Origin: Tuctoria greenei
Taxonomy: Eukaryota; Streptophyta; Magnoliopsida; Poales; Poaceae
Reading direction: 5' to 3'
DNA: 64,000 bases
Assembly: GCA_036927565.1 (NCBI GenBank)
Contig: JAYESD010000008.1
Location: 126,507,498 to 126,571,497, forward strand
Every line of letters begins with the position of its first letter. Within the stretch, counting starts at the first letter, position 1. Below, piece after piece: positions 38,794 to 48,695 of the stretch. Below the pieces are notes generated by a model, which did no database searches, had not been told where the DNA came from, and saw only the letters and a list, made by a program, of their open reading frames with translations. The translations under genes and the position numbers were made by a program.

Positions 38794-40105
38794 AAGGTCA
38801 CCCAGTTCTTCCATAGGGTCTAGGACCATCTCTGTAGTTCCCACTTGTATTCTCTCTTTTTCTTCCCCAAATTTGTAATCCCTTGTCTCCAGATGAATGA
38901 AATCCAAATTTTTGCGAATTTCATTTTTTGTCTTCAACACATTTGTCTTCACTTGGCCCCCTGGTGGATGTACACAATTTGATTGTGAACATGTACCACG
39001 AGGATATTGTATTTTATTGAAGACTCGTTTGCTTCAAACTTGTAGAATGTAGGTCCGAAGTCTTCAATAGTGAAGGCCCCCTGAGGTTGTCGGAGCTCAG
39101 TAGCTCCGGCAGTAGTTCCTATCAACGCGTAGAGCATCGATAGTTAGACCTCCGCGGTGTCGGAGCTTAGTAGCTCCGGCAGTGACCTTTGCCAACGCGT
39201 AGTTTGTCGGCAGCAGACTCCGTTTGTGGAATCTTCTCACCATCTTTTACTCTGCGTCGACGGTTGGCCCCCTAGCTTTACCGGAGCTTGGTTGCTCCGG
39301 TGATGCTCGTTTTCAATGTTTAACATTGGTTATAAGCCACCTAGGGGGAGTCGGAGCTTCTCAGCTCCGGCTTTTCTCCATCAACGTGGATTCTTTATTT
39401 TTCCTGCATACTGAAGCCAAGAAAAATAGTAAAATTCGCTTCTTGCCTATAACTTCATCATGGCTTACGATTCTCATGAACATTTTAGGTCAAACACGAT
39501 TCTGGATGCAACCGAATGCATTGCCTTCTTTCTTCCGGATCCAATTGTACTCGGACCTGCCTTACTTCGGCCTGCCGAGGTGTAGGTAGAGTGGCGTACT
39601 TAGGGTGCTTGACCAGGCTAAGTCGATAGCACACTCCGGCCCTAGATTGGCTTGGCGGCATTCAGGTGAGTGGGCCATGAACAATATTTGAATCCAAAAG
39701 AATTGACAATACAACTCGAATCATATATGAACCAGTCGAACTAAAATTTCTTAAGAATTGCACGTCCTTGTTATAGACAAGAAAGAGAAAAATAAAAAAT
39801 GTTGAGCCTGTACAAAGTAAATGCACGTGGAGTCTGTTTCACATGAATATGTCTTTCATTATAGGTCCGGGGTAAGGGGGAAACAAGCACACTCTTAGGG
39901 TAGGAAACCAGGCTAAGCGTGTTTCATTTCTCGTTTGACCGAGGATAGCTAGCCACACTTTTAGTCCTGAGACTGTGACAAGTGTTGCATGAACTTTGCA
40001 GACCTTCCGGGGAAGGTCCGGCTGTTCTCCCGGAGGAACTACCCGACTCTGTACAATGACTCTATAACATACACCTCAAGTTACTACAGACTCACCTCTG
40101 TGATA
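38794..40105. other. Spacer between antisense gene end and pol end of E
   Basis: The two transcription units converge here. Phrases such as AATGAATGAAATCC near 38892 may serve as polyadenylation signals of the antisense gene. The region contains the CGGAGCT hairpin repeats (39091-39371). No further coding region: the short open frames around 39224-39589 and 39989-40249 are not gene-like. Confidence 0.6.
39091..39371. repeat. Four CGGAGCT...AGCTCCG hairpins in E
   Basis: Hairpins at 39091-39109, 39161-39179, 39281-39300 and 39351-39370, each CGGAGCT, a 4-6 nt loop, then (A)GCTCCGG. The starts are 70, 120 and 70 bp apart, and three share an upstream CCCCCT- or AGGGGG-type phrase. They form an imperfect tandem repeat of about 70 bp between convergent genes. 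Confidence 0.75.
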
Positions 40106-43100
40106 TTAGGTGTAGAACTTAAGGAGGTGCTCAATGTTCCAAGGATTTGGGAGAGGTGTCCCATCCTCGATTGCCAAGCGAACGCTTCCGGGACGGGATA
40201 CTTTAATCACTCGGAAGGGTCCTTCCCAGTTGGGGGAGAGTTTGTTTAACCCTTCTCTGTATTGTATTCTCCGTAGCACCAGATCGCCTTCCTCGAGCTG
40301 TCGGTTGTGTACATGGCGCTGATGATAGCGCCGAAGGGCTTGGCGGTATCGGGCATTCCGAATAGCTGCTTGGCACCTTCCCTCCTCAAGGAGGTCTAGG
40401 TCTTCACGCCGGAGCTGGTCCTGCGTGGCTTCGTCGAAGGTCCGGACCCGGAGTCACCCCAAGGTGATTTCCGGAGGAAGGATTGCTTCAGCTCCGTACA
40501 CCAGGAAAAAGGATGTCTCCCCTGTTGACCGGTTTGGAGTTGTCCTGTTTGCCCATAGAGTGGGCGGAAGCTCTTCAATCTAGTTGGCTCCATGTTTTTT
40601 CAAGCACTCATAGGTGCGCGTTTTGAGTCCTTTCAGGATTTCAGCATTTGCTCTCTCGGCCTGGCCATTGCTTGCCGGGTGAGCTACGGAGGCGTAGCAA
40701 ACTTGAATGCCGAGGTCTTCGCAATATCCTTGAAATGCAGAGCTTGTGAATTGGGTCTCATTATCAGTAATGATTTTGTTTGGGACTCCAAATCTGCATA
40801 CGATGGACTGCAAAAAGTTGATAGCAGATTGCTTGTTTATTGTCACAACTGGAGTTGCTTCCGGCCACTTGGTGAACTTGTCAATGGCGACATACAGGAA
40901 CTTGTAACCTCCGACGGCTCTTGGGAAAGGTCCCAATATGTCCATCCCCCACGCGGCGAAGGGCCATGTAGGAGGTATCATTTGTAGAGGCTGAGCCGGT
41001 GTGTGAATTTGCTTCGCATGAAATTGGCATGCTTCGCATTTCTTCACCACCTCAGTTGCATCCTGGAGTGCTGTAGGCCAGTAGAAGCCATGCTGGAAAG
41101 ATTTACCGACCAGCGTGCGGGAAGACGCGTGGTTCCCACACTCGCCTCCATCGATTTCTGCGAGGACCTCGCAGCCTTCTTCCCTTGTGATGCACCGCAT
41201 TAGGACACCGTTGGCACCGCGCCGGTAGAGATCCCCTTCTACCAACGTGTATCTTTTAGCCAATCTGACTATCCGGTTAGCGGATACATCATCGTCAGGA
41301 AGGATGTTGTCTTTCAAGTAGCTCTGGATCTCCGAGATCCATGCATCGGAGCTAACTTGAGCATTTGAGTCTTGCGTGCTGAGTTGCTCGGAGCTTACGG
41401 CAGCACCTACGACCCTTGATGGCTGCCATGGTAACAGGGCCATCGGGACCGTCTGCTTCGGGATGCTGATCTCGCCCCTTTCGCTCGGTTCGGCAGGTTG
41501 AGCTGTGGGTTTTGACAACCTCCAGACAAAAGTTCCATCAGGAGCCGGAGCTTCGGTTGATGCTTTCGTCCAGAGTTCGCCGGCTGCAGCGTTAAGGGCA
41601 CGCTGGACATGATGGAGATCTAGGACTTCAAAGTCCTTCTGAAGCCTCTGGACTTCAAGGAGGTAAGCAGCTAGCTGAAGATTGTTGCAGGAGCATTCAC
41701 CCTTCACTTGCTTAATGATGAGCTGTGAATCTCCCTTGACCAGCAGTTGCTTGACACCGTATGACAGTGCCACCCTTAGTCCATAGATGAGTGCTTCGTA
41801 TTCCGCCATGTTGTTGGTCGCCTTGAAGTCAAGGTGTACCATGTATTTTACCTTCTCTCCGGTTGGTGCGAGGAGAAGGATTCTAGCTCTGGGCCCTGCT
41901 TTTGCATGGAGCCGTCGAAGTAGAGGGTCCAGTGAGGCTCGGTGAAGACCAAATCCTTGTGTTCCGGCTTCTGCTTACTGGGGCCCCCAGGATTTGATGG
42001 AGAGGGAGTCCATTCCGCCACGTAATCTGCCAATGCTTGACTCTTGATTGCTTGCCTTGAAATGAATTCGAGATCGAATTCAGCTAATTCTGCTGCTCAC
42101 TTTGCAATATTCCCAGTTGAATTGGGATTATGCAAAATTGCTCGAAGTGGGTAAGAGGTCACCACTGAAATCTTGTGAGCTTGGAAGTAATGGCGAAGCT
42201 TCCTGGAGGCAATGAGAACTGCATAAAGCAGCTTATGTACCTCTAGGTATCGAGTCTTGGCGTCATGAAGTACATCACTAATGAAGTACACTGGGCGTTG
42301 GATGGTCCGGACCCTCCCGGAGGGGCCCGGAGCTTCCTCTTCACTGACCCAGATCCTCCCTGAGGGATCCGGACCTTCTTCGGGGACCTTCGGGTCTTGG
42401 CTGGAGGGACCCGGAGCTCTTCAGAAGCGACCTGGACCCTCCCGGAGGGGTCTGAGTCTTCTGAAGTAACTTTTTGTGAACTCAAGTCTGGGAGCTGGGA
42501 CCCAGACTCGCTTTCAGGAACCTCCGGACCCTCTCGGAGGGGTCTGGATTCCTGAGTATGGGATAGTTCTGGTCTCTCCGCAACCAGGACCATACTGATG
42601 ACTTCGTCAGTTGCTGAAATGTAAAGCAGCAAAGGCTCACCAGGGTTCGGAGCTACCAGAGTTGGTAGGGTGGTGAGGAACTGTTTTAGCTCCTGGAACG
42701 CCTTTTCTGCTTCTTCAGACCATTGGAATGGTCCGGACTTCCTCGATAACTTGAAGAAGGGAAGTGCCCGTTCCGCCAGTCTTGAAATGAACCGGCTAAG
42801 GGCTGCTAGATATCCAGTCAGCTTTTGGACATCCTTGATGCGGGCTGGTGGCCGCATGTCTTCAATGGCTTTGATCTTCGCCGGATTAGCTTCTATGCCC
42901 CGGTGACTTACCAGGAAACCAAGAAGTTTTTCGGAGCTAACCCCGAAGACACACTTGTCTGGGTTTAGCTTTGTGCGCGTGGCCCGCAACTTGTCGAAGA
43001 CAGCCTGTAAGGTGTCAAGGAGTGACTCATTGTTCTTGACCTTGACCACGATGTCATCGACGTACACTTCCACTATGTCTCTAATGAGTTCTTCAAAAGT

Positions 43101-43490
43101 TTTGTACATAGCTTGTACAAAGGTTGAAGCTGCATTCTTGAGACCAAATGGCATGGCTGTATAACAGTACAATCCATCTACTTTGATAAAAGAGGTATGC
43201 TCTTCATCTTCCCTAGACATTCTGATTTGGTGATACCCAGAATATGCGTCTAGGAAACACAGTAATTCACACCCGGAGGTGGAATCCACTATCTGGTCTA
43301 TTCTAGGTAGTGGGAATGGATCTTTTGTACATGCCTTATTTAGTGTTGTGTAGTCGATACACATCTGAAGCTTCCTGGCGGCCTTGGGCACAACGACTGG
43401 GTTTGCCAGCCATTTTGGATGGAATACTTCTCGGATGAATCCAGCTTCGAGCAACTTCTTCACTTCTTGTCAAATGAAGTTCTGTCGCTC
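40106..43490 (-). pseudogene. Gypsy E pol: RT, RNase H, second RNase H, integrase (broken)
   Basis: Minus strand. RT: KKLLEAGFIREVFHPKWLAN, CIDYTTLNKAC, FLDAYSGYHQIRMS and catalytic YVDDIVVK (43463-43050). An RNase H begins LLLYISATDEVISMVLVAE and resumes VYFISDVLHDAKTRYLEVHK after a low-complexity insert (42300-42580). A second, plant-type RNase H follows (LYFDGSMQKQG; MAEYEALIYGLRVAL; VKGDSQLIIKQVKGE; 41930-41650), a mark of the Tat lineage. Integrase: zinc motif with CEACQFHAK (41030), core WGMDILGPFPRAVGGYKF, ITDNETQFTSSAFQ and ASNGQAERANAEI (40955-40650), and a C-terminus ending at TTA 40106-40108. Stops and frameshifts near 42240, 42110, 41845 and 40590 inactivate it. Confidence 0.88.
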
Positions 43491-43646
43491 TACGGATTGC
43501 TTCCAAGGCTTCTGGTGTACAGGCCGGGCATCGGGGTAGATCTTCAGATTGTGCTCAATCACTTCCCTGGGGATCCCAGGCATTTGTGACGATTGCCAGG
43601 CAAACACGTCGACATTAGCCCGGAGGAAAGCGATGAGCGCGAGTTC

Positions 43647-44330
43647 CTATTTGTCATTCAGTCCTCCCGATATGCGGGTGGTATGAGCGGCATCCGAACC
43701 GATTTGGACGACTTTGACGGGAATCTCAGTGTCACCGCTTGGCTGCACACGAGGTGCAGAAGTCGAGCCCCGCTGACGAATGCTCGGGGGTTTTGGAGCA
43801 TGTTCCTGCCTGGAGTCCTCCTCTTGCACCGTAGTAAGCGCATGAAGTTCTTCTAGAGCAGTTACTCCGGCAGTACGATCTCCATGGATCCGGAGAACGC
43901 CTACTGGTGTTGGCATCTTTAACACCAAGTAGCCATAATGAGCAGCTGCCATGAATTTGTACAAAGCAGGCCTACCCAAGATGGCATTGAAGGGTAAGTT
44001 GATCTGAGCAATGTCAAAGACCAACTTCTTGGTGCGATACTTCTCCCGGGTCCCGAAGGTAACGGGGAGGGTAATAGCACCGAGTGGGTTAATAGCTCCC
44101 GGACCTACTCCGGAGAAAGGTCGGGAGGGGTGAAGATCCGAAGGTCAGAGCTTAAGCTTGGTAAAAGCTTCGAAGCTTATGAGGTTGAGCACTGAACCTC
44201 CGTCTACCATAACGTGGTGCAGCTGGATGTTATTGATGGTAGGAGATACCATCAATGGTAACTGGCCTGCTCCAACCATGCTTTGAGGGCAGTCCGAAGC
44301 ATCAAAAGTGATGGTTGTGTCCATCCACTT
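43647..44330 (-). pseudogene. Gypsy E protease region
   Basis: Minus strand. Active-site segment HHVMVDGGSVLNLISFEAF lies near 44220-44165, ahead of a stop; downstream comes FNAILGRPALYKFMAAAHYG (43990-43930) and a Ser/Pro linker to GGLNDK. The frame ends at TAG (43647-43649), the same position as the stop in B at 33673. A stop near 44150 separates the active site from the rest. Confidence 0.8.
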
Positions 44331-46064
44331 CTAATGAGGCTCCGCCCTGGCTGTAGGAGCTACAGCAGCCATGTCCCGACGCATTGTCTTGAGGATGCGA
44401 CAGGAGGTGATGTCCCATGATCCACCAAAAATGGTGTTCATGGTCTTCCGACGCTCGTTGTCAGAGACGTCGGAATCATTGTCGACGGAGGTGTAGACGG
44501 CCTTCCGGACCTTTTTGGGATCCTGAAAACCTAACTCCTCTTCAGCCGGAGCTTTGTCAACCTTTTGTTTTCCTTCCCTCCGTCGGAAAGGAGCTTCTTC
44601 CCGACGCTTGTTGTAGCGCTCGTCAAGGTTTTGGACCTCCCGGCAGTCTTCCAAGCTGTGGCTGTCCATTTTGTGAATTGGACACCACACCTTGGGTTTG
44701 CTACCGTCTTCAGAAGACGGTCGAGGTCGCTTCTCGGGGCGTGGCCCCCGGCCACACGAAGCTGCAGCAGCTGCAGCATTAGATGCGCCAGACGACGGCT
44801 TCTTCTTGCCGTTGGTCTTTTTATTCTTCTTGCCACTCCCAGAGGTAGTGGATTCGCCTTTGGAGGATTTTTTATGATCCTCCGGAGGTGGTTTGGAGTG
44901 CATTTCACGGCCCTCCGCAGCTCTGGCACATTTGTCAGCCAAGCTGAAGAGTTCCATGACACTGGTGATCTCCTTGATCACCAATTTCTCCAACATCTTC
45001 TTATCCCGTACACCCTGTCTAAATGCCACAATGATAGAAGCGCTAGAGATATAAGGGATAGTGTTTCATACCTGAGAGAATATCTGGATGAATGATCGCA
45101 GGGATTCTCCCCCTTTTTGCACGACTGCAAAAAGGTCCAGTTCAGTGCCTGGTCGGGTGTATGAACTCCCGAAGTTGGCGGTGAACTACCGACACAACTC
45201 CTCCCAACTGTTGATGGAGTTGGGTGGAAGGCTCATAAACCAGGATCGAACGGTCCCAGTTAAAGCCACTAGAAAATAATTGGCCATTACAGCCTCATTT
45301 CCTCCAGCTGCTAAGATAGCAATGGAGTAAATCTGAAGAAATTCCACGGGATTAACGGTCCCGTCAAACTTCTCTGGCAGGTGAGGCTGGAATTTCTGTG
45401 ACCACCTGACCATACGCAGATGCATGGCCAGGGCCGAACAGCCTCCTCCTACTCCTTCAGGAGCAGGAATGTCCTGAGTTTCACGTCTTTCACGAGCACG
45501 CTCAATATGGACTCGACCATCTTGTTGACGGTATCAGCGATCAAGCTCCGCCCAGAGGTCATGAGTTGAAAGCCTTGACACCGTGTGAGTGCGCTGTGCC
45601 CCGGAGGGCAACGATGTCACTTGCTGCGACGCAGCACGTCTCCTGTTGTTGGAAACATGCGGACCAAGTCTACCAGACAAGGTCTGTCGCTGCGATGGGG
45701 CCCGTCCTGAAGGAGGAGGACCCTGGTTGCTGATGCGGTCGGCTGCTGCTACAACCAAGTGTTCCACATCGGCCCTCCACTGCCCCATTGCATCCCGGGA
45801 TGCGTCCGGAGGTGGTGGGCGCTGAATAAGAGCACGCTCTGCATGGAGCGCGTGTTCCGGTTTGTCATGATTTGCCGATGCAGCGATTAACGCCGGTGCA
45901 CCATCGCGCTGCCCAGCTTGATTTGCTGGTGGAGGCGGCGGCGGTGGTAGTGTGACTCCGGCTGGAACTGAGGTTTCTGCTAGTGGCTGCATATTGGACG
46001 GATTGCCCCCAACAGCTTGAACAGCGGGATGACCGTTGTATGATCCAGCAGCTGAGTTCACCAT
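44331..46064 (-). pseudogene. Gypsy E gag (broken)
   Basis: Minus strand, starting MVNSAAGSYNGHPAVQAV at 46064. The N-terminal Pro-rich part (46064-45534) has GQWRADVEHLVVAAADRISN; the capsid part (45425-45186) has LPEKFDGTVNPVEFLQIYSI and SWFMSLPPNSINSWEEL; the last part (45029-44331) has LEKLVIKEITSVMELFSLAD and VWCPIHKMDSHSLEDCREVQ. The three blocks are separated by frame changes or stops near 45530 and 45185-45030. Same order as gag of B. Confidence 0.85.
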
Positions 46065-46082
46065 TCTTCAAATCTCAGGTGC

Positions 46083-46100
46083 CCCTACCTGGCGCGCCAA
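46083..46100 (-). other. Primer-binding site of E
   Basis: On the minus strand TGGCGCGCCAGGTAGGGG lies two bases inside the 5' LTR. The matching B site is 8732-8749. The tRNA is not assigned. Confidence 0.7.
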
Positions 46101-46101
46101 C

Positions 46102-46955
46102 TGTCGGTGGTTTTGATCGAGCAGATCTCCCGACACTACTAAAGTGTTAGAGGAGTTTGAGGTTCGGTGTGGGCGCGCGGAGATTCAAGAAGGTGAAGTG
46201 TAAATGACACAAGAGACATGAAGATTTATGTGGTTCGGGCCGCCTGAGCGTAATACCCTACTCCACGGGGTGTGTTGGTGTTGTATTGGATGTATGAGCT
46301 CAAAGTGAGTTCAGAGCGTAGAATGAGAGCAGAGTATGTCCCCTATGTATCGTTGGCCTGTCCTTTTATAGTTCAAGGGCAGGCCGTTACAGGTTAGCCT
46401 GACCCAACATGTGGCCCTAGCGGTTACTAATATTGATACATAATTGATGCGCTTACCTTTAATAACCGAGTTACGGGCTTTGATAGCACCGTTACTGGTA
46501 GTTAAGGTCGTCCTATCGTGTGTCATTAATATAGTATTAATGACACTTAATCAGGTCTTGAAGTCCTTGATTCCCCTTTGAAGATCCAGAGCCATTGTGA
46601 AGTCTTCCGAAGGTTAGAGGCTGAAGATCCAACGGTTGGACACGTGGCAGCCCCGGAGCATACTGTGGGGAACAGATAGGTCCGGTGCCACCTAACATGT
46701 GTCAGTTCCGGAGCTTCCCTCGGTCTGGGGTTAGGTCCGGGGGTGCCGCTATGGTACATAGCCCGGAGCTTCCCCCTTTGTGGGCGGTTGCTCCGGTCCG
46801 ATAGTACACGGGGCGACCCTGGGACTAACCATGTTGGGAAAGCGGGTCCGGTTGTCTCTGACATGTGGGCCTCCGAAGGTCTTCAAATCAAGTAGATGAT
46901 ACTCCCTTGAGATCTTTGCAATCCCAAGGGGTATATGGTACTCAGGGTACCGACA
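46102..46955 (-). repeat. 5' LTR of Gypsy E (854 bp)
   Basis: Window-orientation ends TGTCGGTGGTTTTGATC and CAGGGTACCGACA, then target copy GATTT. TATA box on the minus strand at 46364-46370. Differs from the 3' LTR by scattered substitutions and a few small indels. Confidence 0.92.
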
Positions 46956-48500
46956 GATTTTATCCAGGAAGTTTTCCATCCAAAATGACTAGCAAACCCA
47001 GTCGTTGTATCTAAGGCCAGAGGGAAGCTTCGGATGTGTATCGACTACACCACACTAAATAAGGCATGTCAAAAAGATCCATTTCCACTATCTAGGATAG
47101 ATCAGATAGTGGACTCCACCTCCAAGTGTGAGCTATTGTGTTTCCTAGATGCTTTCTCCGGATATCGTCAAATCCAAATGTCTAGGGAAGACGAAGAGCA
47201 TACTGCCTTCATATGGAGTGTATTGTTATACTGCCATGCCCTTTCGTTTAAAAAATGCTGCTTCAACCTTTGTGCGAGCTATGTACAAAACATTTGGAGA
47301 GCTAATTAGAGACTCGGTGGAGGTGTACGTCGATGACATCGTTGTGAAGATCAAGAATAAGGAATCACTCCTTGACAACTTGCAAGCACGTGCACCAAGC
47401 TGAACCCGGACAAGTGTGTCTTCGGGGTTAGCTCCAGGAAGCTCCTTGGTTTCTTGGTGACTCACCGAGTAATAGAGGTAGACTCGGTGAAGATCAAAGC
47501 TATAGAAGACATGCGGCCTCCAGCCCGCCTAAAGGACATCCAGAAGCTAACTGGATGTCTAGCAGCACTCATCCAGTTCATTTCAAGGCAGGCAAAGTGG
47601 GCACTTCCCTTCTTCAAGCTATTGAGGAACACTGGACCATTCCATTGGTCCGAAGAAGCAGAAAAGGCGTTCCAAGAGCTGAAGCAGCTCCTCACCACCC
47701 TACTAATCTGTGTAGCTCCGAACCCTGGTGAGCCTCTACTGCTTTACATTTTTGCAACTACAGAAGTTGTAAGCATGGTCCTAGTCGCGTAACAACCAGA
47801 GCCACATCCAGTTCAGGAGCCTAGATCCCTCCGGGAGGTTCCGGAGCTACCTGAAGGCGAGTCTGGCTCCCAGTCCCCAGGCACAGATCTTCAAGGCGGA
47901 CTGCTAGAAGATCAGCTTCTCTCATCTTAGGGAGTTTCCACGGCTACTCAAGAAGTTCCGGACCCCCCAGGGAGGGTCTGAATTGAACAAGAAAAAGTTT
48001 TGTACCCTTCTAGGATGGTCCGGGGAGCTCGACAAGAAGGTCCGGACCCCTCTGGGAGGGTCCGAATCGATGGAGAGGAAGCCCCGTGCCCCTCTAAGAG
48101 GATCCGGACCATACAGCGCCCAGTGTACTTTATCAGTGAAGTACTCCATGATGCCAAGACTAGATACATCGAGGTTCATAAGATGCTTTACGTAGTTCTT
48201 ATTGTCTCAAGGAAGCTTCGTCACTATTTCCAAGCCCACAAGATATCAGTGGTAACTTCTTATCCACTGCGTGCTATATTGCATAGCCCTAATTCTACTG
48301 GGAACATCGTCAAGTGGGCAGCAGAGCTGGCCGAGTTCGATCTTCAATCCGTGTCGCGACAAGCAATCAAAAGTTACGCTTTGCCTGACATTATGGCAGA
48401 GTGGACCCCCTATCCATCAAATCCAGGGGGCCCCAGTGAGCAGAAGCCAGAACCCAAGGTCCCGGTCTTCAACCAACATCACTCGACTCTCTACTTCGAC
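46956..48500 (+). pseudogene. Gypsy B RT and first RNase H (broken)
   Basis: Continues B from 33884. RT: CIDYTTLNKACQKDPFP (47032), FLDAFSGYRQIQMS, then after a frameshift near 47215 a block with TAMPFRLKNAASTFVRAMYK and the catalytic YVDDIVVK (47328-47351). A second break near 47390 lacks some residues seen in E. Connection: IKAIEDMRPPARLKDIQKLT and FHWSEEAEKAFQELKQ (47490-47690). The low-complexity insert (47790-48110) is followed by RNase H VYFISEVLHDAKTRYIEVHK (48122). The frame is lost at the deletion junction near 48500. Confidence 0.85.
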
Positions 48501-48695
48501 ATTTGGTACATGTTCACAATCAAATTGTATACATCTACCTGGGGGCAAACAAGATAAATGACACTGTATTGAAGACAAGGACAACAAAATAGAATTCATT
48601 ATAGAAACAGTTGATTTCATTCATTCAAAGTACTAGACTACAAAATCAGGGTTACTGTGAAAGACAAAAGGAAAAGGTTCTAGCTACTAGAGGAT
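48501..48695 (+). other. Internal deletion junction in B
   Basis: Up to about 48500 the sequence matches the RNase H/linker region of E (near 41920). From about 48501 (TTTGGTACATGTTCACAATC) it matches E near 39000 in reverse complement. B therefore lacks a segment of roughly 2.9 kb carrying the second RNase H, the integrase and the hairpin repeats. The junction shares only about 3 bases. Confidence 0.75.

Larger units (their letters stand above)
33885..46955 (-). mobile_element. Tat-lineage Gypsy retrotransposon E (minus strand, 13.1 kb)
   Basis: LTRs 33885-34745 (3') and 46102-46955 (5'), both TGTCGG...CCGACA in window orientation. TSD GGTTT (33880-33884) / GATTT (46956-46960). Reading on the minus strand: PBS, gag, protease, RT, RNase H, second RNase H, integrase, a long 3' region holding an antisense gene (+ strand, 35279-38793), PPT, LTR. 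E belongs to the same family as its host B and inserted into B's RT coding region in the opposite direction. Confidence 0.92.

Noticed and set aside
39224..39589. 121-residue frame over the hairpin repeats of E
   Set aside because: It spans non-coding repeats, has no homology I recognise and no counterpart in B.
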